Both the position numbers and the translations under genes were made by a program. From positions 1 through 64,000 of the forward strand of contig JAFUXG010000007.1 in the NCBI GenBank assembly GCA_017470935.1: 64,000 bases of DNA, given 5' to 3'. Below are positions 55,369 to 63,519 of the stretch, one piece after another. Numbering within the stretch: position 1 is the stretch's first letter; every line of letters begins with the position of its first letter. The notes beneath the pieces are model-generated. The model was not told where the DNA came from and ran no database searches. It worked only from the letters and a program-made list of their open reading frames with translations. The stretch comes from Lachnospiraceae bacterium. GTDB lineage: Bacteria; Bacillota; Clostridia; Lachnospirales; Lachnospiraceae.

Positions 55369-56550
55369 TTATTGTTCTCCTTTTTTCAGATACATCTCAT
55401 TTAACCCTTGTAATTCCTTAACTATTGCCTTACGCACACTTTCCGTTTCTACTTCTACATCACGAAGATTAATTAATGCCCATTTTGCAATTCCATACTC
55501 TGTCCCTATGATCTTGATCCTATCAAAGCCATCGTGATAATCAACCCATTCAAAATCATCTCCAAAGGTTTCATAAACAACATTATAAGCAGTATCTTTA
55601 TTGAGAAGTCTTACAACTACTTCAATGGTCTTGCCAAAACTGCCAAGCAAATGTCTGACACTATAGTTTTCATTATAAGCTTTCTTATCATCTCTTTGTA
55701 AATCAGTTGCATCATAATCCTGATACTGCTCTATGTTTTTCATACGATCTACTCTATATCGGCCGTATTCATTTTTATCTCTTTCGTCAATGCCTAACAG
55801 CCAAAATGTGTCTTGATCAATAATAAGAGCCACCGGTGAAAGCTTATATTTCCAATGTTTGTTATTTTTCGGTTTATATTTGCCATCTTTTGTTAAATTA
55901 CAGTAATCAAACTCTATCATAAGCGGTCTTGCCTCATAAGGCTCTGCCATAGCCTCCAATAGCATGTCAAGGTTTTCAAGCAAATTGTTTTCTATCCTGT
56001 TTTTCTTAAATGAATTCTCAGCTTTTATCATTTCAGCAGTCTTAACATCATATAATTCTTCGACTCCCCGCATAGTGTAATCTGCATCAACGCACGCAAT
56101 ATCAGCGACCTTTTTTAACAGTTCTTTTCTTGCAACAGCCGGAATCATAGTACAATGCAAAAGACTCGCATACAACAAATTCATTTCAGAAAATGTAAAA
56201 TTCTGTTCATACCAAATCTTTAATCTTGTGCCTTTCGTCTTTGCTTTACGGTCATAAGCATATATTATCGGGGGCTGCCATGCACTTTTGCTTTTCTCCT
56301 TTTCACGTCTGCCTATTTGTTCTACATTCTTTCTAACACAATCCATTTCATGATCACGTTCTTTCGTTCCGATCCTTTTCCACTGTTCCTCATTATAACC
56401 ATAGACATTCCGTGTTAAATCCTGCAACACCATTTGTTTATCATGATTCGTATTTTTTTTGAGCACATCAAGTATTCTTATATGTATTAAATCAATTGGC
56501 TCCTTCCTCTCATTCTTAACTTTTTCACTCTGCTTATTATTCTTAACCAT
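55369..56550 (-). CDS. WYL-domain transcriptional regulator
   Basis: The 393-residue protein begins with a helical, probably winged-helix DNA-binding region (IHIRILDVLKKNTNHDKQM). The WYL domain lies at about 215-300 (PVALIIDQDTFWLLGIDERDKNEYGRYRVDRM) and a WCX-like C-terminus follows. WYL regulators often control defence genes and sense nucleic-acid or nucleotide ligands. GGAGGCATCTGT precedes the ATG. An 18-bp palindrome lies about 85 bp upstream. Confidence 0.85.
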   Translation of the reverse strand: MVKNNKQSEKVKNERKEPIDLIHIRILDVLKKNTNHDKQMVLQDLTRNVYGYNEEQWKRIGTKERDHEMDCVRKNVEQIGRREKEKSKSAWQPPIIYAYDRKAKTKGTRLKIWYEQNFTFSEMNLLYASLLHCTMIPAVARKELLKKVADIACVDADYTMRGVEELYDVKTAEMIKAENSFKKNRIENNLLENLDMLLEAMAEPYEARPLMIEFDYCNLTKDGKYKPKNNKHWKYKLSPVALIIDQDTFWLLGIDERDKNEYGRYRVDRMKNIEQYQDYDATDLQRDDKKAYNENYSVRHLLGSFGKTIEVVVRLLNKDTAYNVVYETFGDDFEWVDYHDGFDRIKIIGTEYGIAKWALINLRDVEVETESVRKAIVKELQGLNEMYLKKGEQ

Positions 56551-56626
56551 ACAGATGCCTCCATTCTTTTATACTTATTTGTTGTATCTGGATTTCTTCA
56601 TCTGGTTATGATTATAATGCGCCACC

Positions 56627-56644
56627 ATCCGTTCGTCAACGGAT
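56627..56644. promoter_or_regulatory. Palindromic operator candidate, site 1 (upstream of WYL gene)
   Basis: ATCCGTTCGTCAACGGAT, embedded in a longer imperfect inverted repeat (56619-56654). Confidence 0.6.
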
Positions 56645-56668
56645 AGTGGTGCGCCGCCCCCTTCTTTC

Positions 56669-56797
56669 TCAATCGTTCCAGAGATCTTCCAGTTCATCTC
56701 CGATCTCATCCTCGTTTTCCGCATCTGAAAACCAATCTGACAAAACATCATCCCAAAGCTTTCCATCAAATGTCTCTTCATCATACATATTTTTCAT
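56669..56797 (-). CDS. Very small acidic protein (42 residues)
   Basis: ATG 56797 with GAGAGGA 8 nt upstream opens a 42-codon frame, MKNMYDEETFDGKLWDDVLS..., ending LWND. About 16 residues are Asp or Glu and only two are Lys, so the protein is strongly acidic, as in DNA mimics or small antitoxins. No family recognised. It lies between the PD-(D/E)XK-like gene and the WYL gene and has its own palindrome upstream. Confidence 0.6.
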   Translation of the reverse strand: MKNMYDEETFDGKLWDDVLSDWFSDAENEDEIGDELEDLWND

Positions 56798-56878
56798 AAG
56801 AAATATCCTCTCTTTCTTCAAGGTAGTGTCAACTTGACACCCCGTTTTTGTTTACGTTATATTTATACAGCATCCACT

Positions 56879-56896
56879 ATCCGTTATTCAACGGAT
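56879..56896. promoter_or_regulatory. Palindromic operator candidate, site 2
   Basis: ATCCGTTATTCAACGGAT within a perfect 11-bp inverted repeat (56875-56900), 82 bp upstream of the small acidic ORF. Confidence 0.6.
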
Positions 56897-56915
56897 AGTG
56901 TGAATTGCATAATAA

Positions 56916-56944
56916 AACCACCTCTTCGAATTGAAGAAGTGGTT
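56916..56944 (-). terminator. Terminator of the PD-(D/E)XK-like gene
   Basis: Twelve-base stem with one mismatch (AACCACTTCTTC/GAAGAGGTGGTT on the minus strand) followed by TTATTATG. Confidence 0.75.
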
Positions 56945-56981
56945 GGAAATGATGTTGCTTCTTGTTTAAGACTGTGTATTA

Positions 56982-57797
56982 TTACCAATATTTTTCTTCA
57001 AAAAATTTTTTCAAATTATCCCATACCTGCTCATCATTTTTTTCTAATTTTACTATTGTTTTCTTTTTTATTTTTGCAGTAATTTTATCTAATCTTTTTA
57101 TTTTAGACAAATCAGGGCATTCATAAAAAGCCTTTACAATCTCGGCGTTTCCTTTGTACCTATTCTTCATAAAATCAAAATAATAATACATCAAATAATT
57201 ATTAATTTTATCCAAATCTTCGATCTCATAATAATTCCATATTTTCCCATTCGTATGTATCACCTTTCCATACCATAACACATCCCCATATAACTGATCA
57301 ACTTTTGTCTTGTCATTGTCATTGTCAATTTCAATGAAAAAATCGCCATCACTATATTCTAATTCTAATTTTACCGAAATAGGTTTTTGGTTTTCTTTAT
57401 TTATTTCTTCAATTTTCTCAGTTAAATATTTAACTTCGATACATCCACGCAATTTTGATTTTTTATTCCTTATATATACTATCTTTTTGCCATACTCATC
57501 ATTTTTATCTGATTTATCATATCCTTTACTATAATTGAATTCATTGTCAATATATTCAAAATCTTTACTCATAATAACCATATCCGGATAATTTGAAATA
57601 CCATACAACAGGTTTCTGGAAGCATATTTGCATAATCGCCCTCTATGTACATCAACCAGAGATGGAGCTTGTTTATTTAAAGGGCTAAAACTACCCGATT
57701 CACGTAACAGACTATTTATAAGTGGATATAATGCTTCTTCTCCACCATACTGGCGTTCTATAAATTCTAATTCTTCCATGTACTCTTCTAAAGTCAT
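56982..57797 (-). CDS. Hypothetical protein with PD-(D/E)XK-like motif
   Basis: The 271-residue protein contains NYPDMVIM about 25 residues before a charged low-complexity loop and then GCIEVKYLTEKI, fitting the D...E-x-K active site of PD-(D/E)XK nucleases. The C-terminus is Lys-rich. No specific family recognised. The start at 57797 has AAAGGAGAG. Its location next to a WYL regulator and restriction genes suggests a nuclease in defence, but this is inference. Confidence 0.6.
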   Translation of the reverse strand: MTLEEYMEELEFIERQYGGEEALYPLINSLLRESGSFSPLNKQAPSLVDVHRGRLCKYASRNLLYGISNYPDMVIMSKDFEYIDNEFNYSKGYDKSDKNDEYGKKIVYIRNKKSKLRGCIEVKYLTEKIEEINKENQKPISVKLELEYSDGDFFIEIDNDNDKTKVDQLYGDVLWYGKVIHTNGKIWNYYEIEDLDKINNYLMYYYFDFMKNRYKGNAEIVKAFYECPDLSKIKRLDKITAKIKKKTIVKLEKNDEQVWDNLKKFFEEKYW

Positions 57798-57870
57798 TTG
57801 TACTCTCTCCTTTATCGAATTTATCCTTATTAAAAGATAACACAATCGCACTTTTATTACAACGTAAAAT

Positions 57871-57894
57871 GGGCAGAGTTTTCACACTCTGCCC
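57871..57894 (-). terminator. Terminator of the ATPase gene
   Basis: GGGCAGAG/CTCTGCCC stem with 8-nt loop, followed on the minus strand by ATTTTA. Confidence 0.7.
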
Positions 57895-58027
57895 CTCCAC
57901 AAAATATAAATGCCAGCACTATAAGAATCACAATATTAATTCCTATGAACAGGAGTTGAACTTTTATTCTTCGCAGATATTTCTGATATCGACGATCATC
58001 TTTAAAGTTTATTATTACAAAAAGAAA

Positions 58028-59461
58028 TTAAGCATTAAACAGATCATCAAAAGTTATTGTTTTAACAAATGCTCCACTATATTCATTTCTTTTCAAACCA
58101 TAAGTTGTTATTAATGTACTATATACAGCCGTCTTTTGAGGCAGCTTTGACTGAAGCATTTCGATTCTTCTTAATATTGTTCTGTAATAATCCTTACTCA
58201 CAGTATAATCATCACTGTAAAACTTTATTTCACACATATTGACAACATTATCTTTCCTGTGTATCAGTAAATCAATCTGCAGCCCCTCCTCGTCATCTGC
58301 CTTTTTTGTCCATGCAGACTCAGAGGATATCACTCCGCTAATACCCAACGCTGCTTTAATCTGTTCTATATGATTAAAACATACATTTTCAAAAGCATAC
58401 CCTCTCCATGAAACAACTTCCGAGAGCGAAGAATTTTGTTGCCAGAATCTTTTGCTTGTCGTTGCCTGATTCTTAATAAAATGCAAGTAAAAAAGACAAA
58501 ACGGATCGATCAGCTTATAATATTCTTCTTTTTTGGATAAGCCAAAAGGCGTATATTTTATCACAAAATCACTTGAAATAAGCGCATTTAGATCCTTTGT
58601 CAGATGACCTCCATCAGATATCTTAAGTTTTTCAGCTATAGTCTTTCTTGTATATCCCATGTTTCTTGTATAAAGCAATTCTACTATTGATTTTATTGAT
58701 TCAGGTCTTTTGAATACCGATTCAAACAACCTGTCAAACTCTGTTTTAAGCGGAGCATCTTTCGCAAAAAAAACAGCATCAACATTTTGAGCAAAACTGA
58801 TCTCCTCATTCATGTAATTCATATAATAAGGAATGCCTCCAAATATCATATAACTTTGAACAATATCATATCTGGAAAAAGGAATATTATTGCTTTTATA
58901 AAATTCTTCACATTCTGCAAGAGTAAATGGCGATAGTTTAATCTCATGTGTTACTCTGCCATACAATCCCCCATGATTATTAATTAGTTCATTCTTCATC
59001 CATGAATTTGCACTGCCACATATAATAACCATAAGATTTTTTCTATGACACCCCCATGTGTTCCAGAATCCTTCAAATGCTCTTATGAACCCCGAACGAG
59101 GTGTATCAAGCCAAGGCAATTCATCCAGGAACACAACTTGCCTTGAACCGTCATCTAAATCCTGCAGCAACTTCTCAAGCATGTAAAATGCATCCAACCA
59201 ATTAGCTGGTCTTTCATCACTTTCCATTCCATGAATTTTAAGAGAATTATAAAAATGATCCAGCTGTGCCCTAAGAAGTCCATTAGCCTCCTCATCTAAA
59301 GGTGATAATCCGGCATGTCGAAACGATATCTTGCCTTCAAATACTTCATCAATCAAAAAAGTTTTCCCAACCCTGCGTCTTCCATAAACAGCAACCATTT
59401 CAGCCTTATTTGATTGGTATAATTTATCTAATTCCTTTCTTTCTTTTTCTCTTCCTATCAT
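58028..59461 (-). CDS. ATPase_2/DUF234-type ATP-binding protein
   Basis: The 477-residue protein has Walker A YGRRRVGKTFLI, Walker B QVVFLDELPWLD and sensor-like IICGSANSWM. A winged-helix region (YTRKTIAEKLKISDGGHL) follows, then a C-terminal DUF234-type nuclease-like motif (LQIDLLIHRKDNVVNMCEIKFY). Function in bacteria is unsettled. GGGGTGA precedes the ATG. Two mutually exclusive hairpins lie in its leader. Confidence 0.85.
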   Translation of the reverse strand: MIGREKERKELDKLYQSNKAEMVAVYGRRRVGKTFLIDEVFEGKISFRHAGLSPLDEEANGLLRAQLDHFYNSLKIHGMESDERPANWLDAFYMLEKLLQDLDDGSRQVVFLDELPWLDTPRSGFIRAFEGFWNTWGCHRKNLMVIICGSANSWMKNELINNHGGLYGRVTHEIKLSPFTLAECEEFYKSNNIPFSRYDIVQSYMIFGGIPYYMNYMNEEISFAQNVDAVFFAKDAPLKTEFDRLFESVFKRPESIKSIVELLYTRNMGYTRKTIAEKLKISDGGHLTKDLNALISSDFVIKYTPFGLSKKEEYYKLIDPFCLFYLHFIKNQATTSKRFWQQNSSLSEVVSWRGYAFENVCFNHIEQIKAALGISGVISSESAWTKKADDEEGLQIDLLIHRKDNVVNMCEIKFYSDDYTVSKDYYRTILRRIEMLQSKLPQKTAVYSTLITTYGLKRNEYSGAFVKTITFDDLFNA

Positions 59462-59489
59462 GTTTCAGTCACCCCATTATATTTTTATT

Positions 59490-59562
59490 GGGCGAAAGCT
59501 CAAAAAAAGAGCAAGATTTCGCCCATTTATTTTTCTACATTATATGTCAAAATAAATGGGCG
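59490..59562. promoter_or_regulatory. Two overlapping, mutually exclusive hairpins
   Basis: A 14-bp perfect inverted repeat (59520-59533 with 59549-59562) shares its GGGCG segment with a second stem (59490-59497 with 59517-59524) that contains a nested GCTC/GAGC. It lies between the EEP gene stop and the ATPase start. Confidence 0.6.
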
Positions 59563-59569
59563 GTCAAGG

Positions 59570-60463
59570 TCACATCTTCACCATTTTAATTGCGCAATGA
59601 TCCGTCAAATTCCTAATCCGGGGCGAATCATCAACGAGCGAGCATGTGCAACGCAAAGCCAAATTGGGAGTAGCAATGAATTTGTCTATACCATATTCAT
59701 CCCATGTAGCCTTCTCTTGTGTAACATCAACCATTCCTCCAAAAATATCTCCGCCATTAAAAGTCTCATTGAAGTCGCCAAAATATAATACTTCTTTGTG
59801 TGAGTATGTGTCCTTGAGACCTTTAAGAAATACAAGAGAATTAACTTTACGGCTGACCTGGAATTCATTAGTATCGTCATCAACACAAGGAACATGCACG
59901 CCTGCTATCATTATACCGTTACTGCTATCCCCTTTCGACAACACGCCTGCAACATAGCGAAACCGCGGAAACATTTCATCCGCCGAAAATATCTGATCAA
60001 ATTTAAGACCACTGTCCTTCTTAATTGCAAGAATTGTAACGCACCAATATCTCTTGCAATCATCATAATCCAGTTTTTTCACAGGATAGTAGATTTTATA
60101 TCCTGAATGTTCTAAATGCGCTGCTAACCTTTTGCCCTTTTCTGTCGGCATGAATTCGCTAAGGCATGCAACATCAGGAGCTTCATTAGTCACATAACCC
60201 GCAATCTCATCGATTCTGTGATCTTCATCACCCTCATAAGAAACATTGTAGGTATCTGTATTCTTCATGTGCATGTTAAGTGCAAGAAAACTTACCCTGC
60301 CATCAAAAATACCATTTGAAGCTGCTGCTTTCTCAGCAATATACCTGCGAAGATCTGCTGCCGGTATAACTCTCTGTTCATCGCAATACCTCTTATACTT
60401 TGTATACGTATCTGCCGATACCTTAAATGAAATTTCCTTTTTTAATTCCTGTTTAGCCAACAT
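59570..60463 (-). CDS. Endonuclease/exonuclease/phosphatase-fold protein with N-terminal RHH-like segment
   Basis: Residues about 55-297 form an EEP (DNase I-like) domain: LNMHM, APDVACLSEF (catalytic Glu), IAGVHVPCVDDD, YFGDFNE (GDFN) and LTDHCAI (catalytic DH). The first 50 residues (KKEISFKVSADTYTKYKRYCDE, AADLRRYIAEKA) look like a ribbon-helix-helix DNA-binding unit. Together they suggest a targeted nuclease or phosphodiesterase. AAGGAGG precedes the ATG. Palindrome site 3 lies upstream. Confidence 0.8.
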   Translation of the reverse strand: MLAKQELKKEISFKVSADTYTKYKRYCDEQRVIPAADLRRYIAEKAAASNGIFDGRVSFLALNMHMKNTDTYNVSYEGDEDHRIDEIAGYVTNEAPDVACLSEFMPTEKGKRLAAHLEHSGYKIYYPVKKLDYDDCKRYWCVTILAIKKDSGLKFDQIFSADEMFPRFRYVAGVLSKGDSSNGIMIAGVHVPCVDDDTNEFQVSRKVNSLVFLKGLKDTYSHKEVLYFGDFNETFNGGDIFGGMVDVTQEKATWDEYGIDKFIATPNLALRCTCSLVDDSPRIRNLTDHCAIKMVKM

Positions 60464-60556
60464 AACGTCAACCTCCTTTTCAATATTATTTTTCTAAACT
60501 CTAATTAAACTGCCCGATCGGTTTTTGATGTTACACCTATATCATACGAATCTATC

Positions 60557-60574
60557 ATCCGCCAATCAACGGAT
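60557..60574. promoter_or_regulatory. Palindromic operator candidate, site 3
   Basis: ATCCGCCAATCAACGGAT, with the right half (TCAACGGATA) identical to sites 1 and 2. It lies 94 bp upstream of the EEP gene and 150 bp upstream of the divergent restriction gene. Confidence 0.55.
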
Positions 60575-60726
60575 ATTACTGTTCTTGTTCTCTGTTCCTA
60601 ATATTTCTGTTTTAATATCGGCTGATAATATATCACTTTTCATAACACATTACCCATGATATAATTTTAAAATATATCATATATAACACTTAATATACTT
60701 TTTGAAGAATTATAGGAGGGCAAGTT

Positions 60727-61914
60727 ATGGCATTTTCCAACGCAGACAAATCAAAACACGGTCGGAGTGCACAGGACAGTCTTGCTGCAATATTAAACAG
60801 GTGTTATGATGCCGGGTATTTAGAACAGGTTATACCTGAATATAGAGCTGGCATAGACGGCTTTAATGACAAACAGTTTTTCGCACCTTTTCTTATCGTA
60901 TTTAAGGATGGGGCAAGGTGGGCATTATTTACCGCTACATCAATGCGCACAGACCGGATAAAGGGGCATCAATGGGATGCATTTAACCTTAAGAGAATTG
61001 ACCCTAAAATTACGCGGGTATATATGGTATATCCAGATGGTATTGAAGAAAAAATAGAAAAGGAATTTATCCGCAAAAACCAAAAATATGCAGATAAGAT
61101 AGAATACTCAATGATCGATGCTATTGTCTCCCAGAACGATATCAGTGACTTGATCGAGGCTTATGCGATCAAGGACAAAAGCTTTGGGCAAACGAAAGAC
61201 ATTCAGGGAAAGGGTTATGAGGATAGAGTTGCCGATATCCTGTCTTTTCAGCAGAATCTTGAAAAATGGAAAACAGACGATATTACAGCCACAGGCATGC
61301 ATTATGATATCTTCAAAAACATTGTGGAATGCTTTGGGCTTGATAAAACAGCTACAGCATCCATCAAGGCGACCTCAGATAAAAAACAAATCGGAGTATT
61401 GCCTTCAGGAGGCAACCCTAAGACCGATGTCCTGGTTTCAGTGACCTTCACCGACGGCAGCTCAAAGCACTACACAATAAGCTGCAAACGGAGCAGCGCC
61501 AGGCAGGTCAGCGTACATGAATACAGCGCAGATATATTTGCAGATGTTCTTGATAAGGAGAATTCGTCTCTCCGCGAGCTTCTGAATCTTTTTCAGAAAG
61601 CAGGCAACATGCGGGACTTTGGGACAGAAAATGCGGAAAAACTTACCCAGGAACTGTCCCCTTATTTCGAAAAATTGACTAAGTGGGTTCTCGGCGGCCA
61701 TGGAGGAGCTGGCAACCCCGACACGCAATTTGCAAATTATATTCTCGTATACGATGATAACAGCGGTTCATCATCCATACATAGCATTGAACAATTTGTC
61801 CGCCGCTTAATCGACGATGGCGCCAGCGGTAATTTTGGCACTCCATTCCACTGGACATACCCGTCCAAAAAACGGGGCAAAAAAATACAGCTAAAATTAA
61901 AATGCAATGTATGA
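60727..61914 (+). CDS. MspI-like type II restriction endonuclease with N-terminal extension
   Basis: The C-terminal 240 residues align in order with MspI: GGNPKTDVLV, YTISCKRSSARQVSVHEY, a helical ELSPYFEKLTKWV segment and the terminal FGTPFHWTYPSKKRGKKIQ. The Asp of PKTD and Lys of SCK are the expected catalytic residues. Recognition of CCGG is therefore likely but untested. About 150 extra N-terminal residues precede this (MspI has about 262 in all). TAGGAGGGCAAGTT precedes the ATG. It is convergent with the methyltransferase gene. Confidence 0.88.
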   Translation: MAFSNADKSKHGRSAQDSLAAILNRCYDAGYLEQVIPEYRAGIDGFNDKQFFAPFLIVFKDGARWALFTATSMRTDRIKGHQWDAFNLKRIDPKITRVYMVYPDGIEEKIEKEFIRKNQKYADKIEYSMIDAIVSQNDISDLIEAYAIKDKSFGQTKDIQGKGYEDRVADILSFQQNLEKWKTDDITATGMHYDIFKNIVECFGLDKTATASIKATSDKKQIGVLPSGGNPKTDVLVSVTFTDGSSKHYTISCKRSSARQVSVHEYSADIFADVLDKENSSLRELLNLFQKAGNMRDFGTENAEKLTQELSPYFEKLTKWVLGGHGGAGNPDTQFANYILVYDDNSGSSSIHSIEQFVRRLIDDGASGNFGTPFHWTYPSKKRGKKIQLKLKCNV

Positions 61915-61951
61915 TAAACAGACAATAATGATGAAATCAAAAATCAAAATA

Positions 61952-61977
61952 CGCAGGGACGATCCGCTGTCCCTGCG
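61952..61977. terminator. Bidirectional terminator between restriction and methylation genes
   Basis: Perfect 9-bp stem CGCAGGGAC/GTCCCTGCG with 8-nt loop; T-rich sequence follows on both strands. Confidence 0.82.
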
Positions 61978-61985
61978 CTTATTTA

Positions 61986-63416
61986 TCATAAATGGTTTGG
62001 CAGACAATCAACTATTTGTTTTGCGAGTGCATAAGCTAATAATGGCGGTATTGCATCTCCTATCTGCTCATACCTGTCCTGTTCGTGCGCCCCATGAAAC
62101 TGCACATAAGGTCCGGCAAACTGATACCAGTCTGGAAAGCTTTGCAGCCTCGCAGCTTCTCTTGGAGTAATCGCTCTGTTCTGGGTTGGATGGAGCAATT
62201 CATCAAGGCAATGGGATGTGACAGTATAGCTGGGATCTTTAACCCTAAGCCTTCTATTCCTTGAACCATAAATAGTATTAGGAAACACCTTCTCATATGT
62301 AAATTCTTCGAAGCCTGGAACTGTCTCCTCAAGCCTGCCTTCTTCCTTCAAACGTTTATATTCATCGCGCATACTGGAATCAGGAGGAATAACTGAAAGC
62401 AATGCCTGCTTTCTCCTTATATGCCCCGGTCCCTTATGGCTGCTTAATGCGTGTTCGTTATAATAATCATGCGTGTATTCAGGAGCAATACTGTTAATTC
62501 CATCTAACTGGTTAATTCCCCGCATTATCTCGACAAATCTCTTTTGATTATCGTTATTATACTGTGCAGGATGATCGTAATGGCTTATTTCCTGATTTGA
62601 CTCAACAGCCGGCAGATCACTTAGTGCATCACCCACAGTCACATACGGATTATCAGTTTCAGGTCCATAAGCAGGTACGGGATATGTGAACTGAATCCCA
62701 GCATCAGCCAGATCAGCTCTGATGGAAATCAGAAACAGTCTCTCTCGCAGTTGGGGAACACCATAATCACAGGCTTTCAGCAGCACTGTACCCTGGTCTC
62801 TGGAAACCAGCCGGTATGCCGGCTTTGCTGTCTGGTCATCAAAAGTGTCGCAGATATGCTTGAAAATTGCCCCTTTGACTCCGTCTGCACTCGGCTTAGA
62901 AAACATCCCCTTAACATTTTCAAAAAGAATAGTCTTGGTATTAACTGTCCGTGATATTCTCACGATATTGTCAAAAAGATCGTCTCTTTCATCTCCCAGC
63001 TTTCTTGAGCCTGCAATACTGAAACTCTCACATGGTGCTCCGCCGGAAACAACGTCCACAGTCTCATTTATAGAATCTATACCATATCTATACAGAAGCA
63101 GATCCTTGATCATATGATCATCCACAAGATTTATATCCCCGTGGATCACAAGTGACTTTGTACTTTCCTGCATAAAGTGCGCAAGGTATTCTTCATTTTT
63201 TCCGTTTTCAGTGGAATACTCTGCAAGATGCATAACCTCTGCATTATGGCTCTTTGAATAAGTTTCCACGGTTGTATCTGTCCACTCTACAGCAATCAGA
63301 GGCAGTATTCCAGCCCACTTGAAACCTGTGCAGAGTCCGCCAGGACCCGAAAACAGATCTATACTAACTAAACTAAAGTGTTCCTTTGCCATTCTCTGGA
63401 TAAGAGAGTTATTCAT
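61986..63416 (-). CDS. DNA (cytosine-5) methyltransferase, partner of the MspI-like enzyme
   Basis: The 476-residue protein has the C5-MTase motifs in order: I DLFSGPGGLCTGF, IV GGAPCESFS with the catalytic Cys, VI FENVKG, VIII QLRERLFLI, IX (LRVKDPSYTVTSH) and X QIGDAIPP. The target-recognition region lies between VIII and IX. It protects host sites from the convergent endonuclease and creates the 5-methylcytosines that Vsr would police. GGAGAACATT precedes ATG 63416. Confidence 0.95.
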   Translation of the reverse strand: MNNSLIQRMAKEHFSLVSIDLFSGPGGLCTGFKWAGILPLIAVEWTDTTVETYSKSHNAEVMHLAEYSTENGKNEEYLAHFMQESTKSLVIHGDINLVDDHMIKDLLLYRYGIDSINETVDVVSGGAPCESFSIAGSRKLGDERDDLFDNIVRISRTVNTKTILFENVKGMFSKPSADGVKGAIFKHICDTFDDQTAKPAYRLVSRDQGTVLLKACDYGVPQLRERLFLISIRADLADAGIQFTYPVPAYGPETDNPYVTVGDALSDLPAVESNQEISHYDHPAQYNNDNQKRFVEIMRGINQLDGINSIAPEYTHDYYNEHALSSHKGPGHIRRKQALLSVIPPDSSMRDEYKRLKEEGRLEETVPGFEEFTYEKVFPNTIYGSRNRRLRVKDPSYTVTSHCLDELLHPTQNRAITPREAARLQSFPDWYQFAGPYVQFHGAHEQDRYEQIGDAIPPLLAYALAKQIVDCLPNHL

Positions 63417-63519
63417 AATGTTCTCCTTCAGGTTTATTATTCTCTTTTTAATCTTCTTTCAGGCAGCCTTATACAGTATACCACAATCATACAAGATATT
63501 CACTCATAAAAAAACTCCC

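Noticed and set aside
57864-58010. Possible small membrane peptide (KVQLLFIGINIVILIVLAFI) after the ATPase gene
   Set aside because: No usable start codon in frame, and the 3' part overlaps the terminator; perhaps a decayed small gene.
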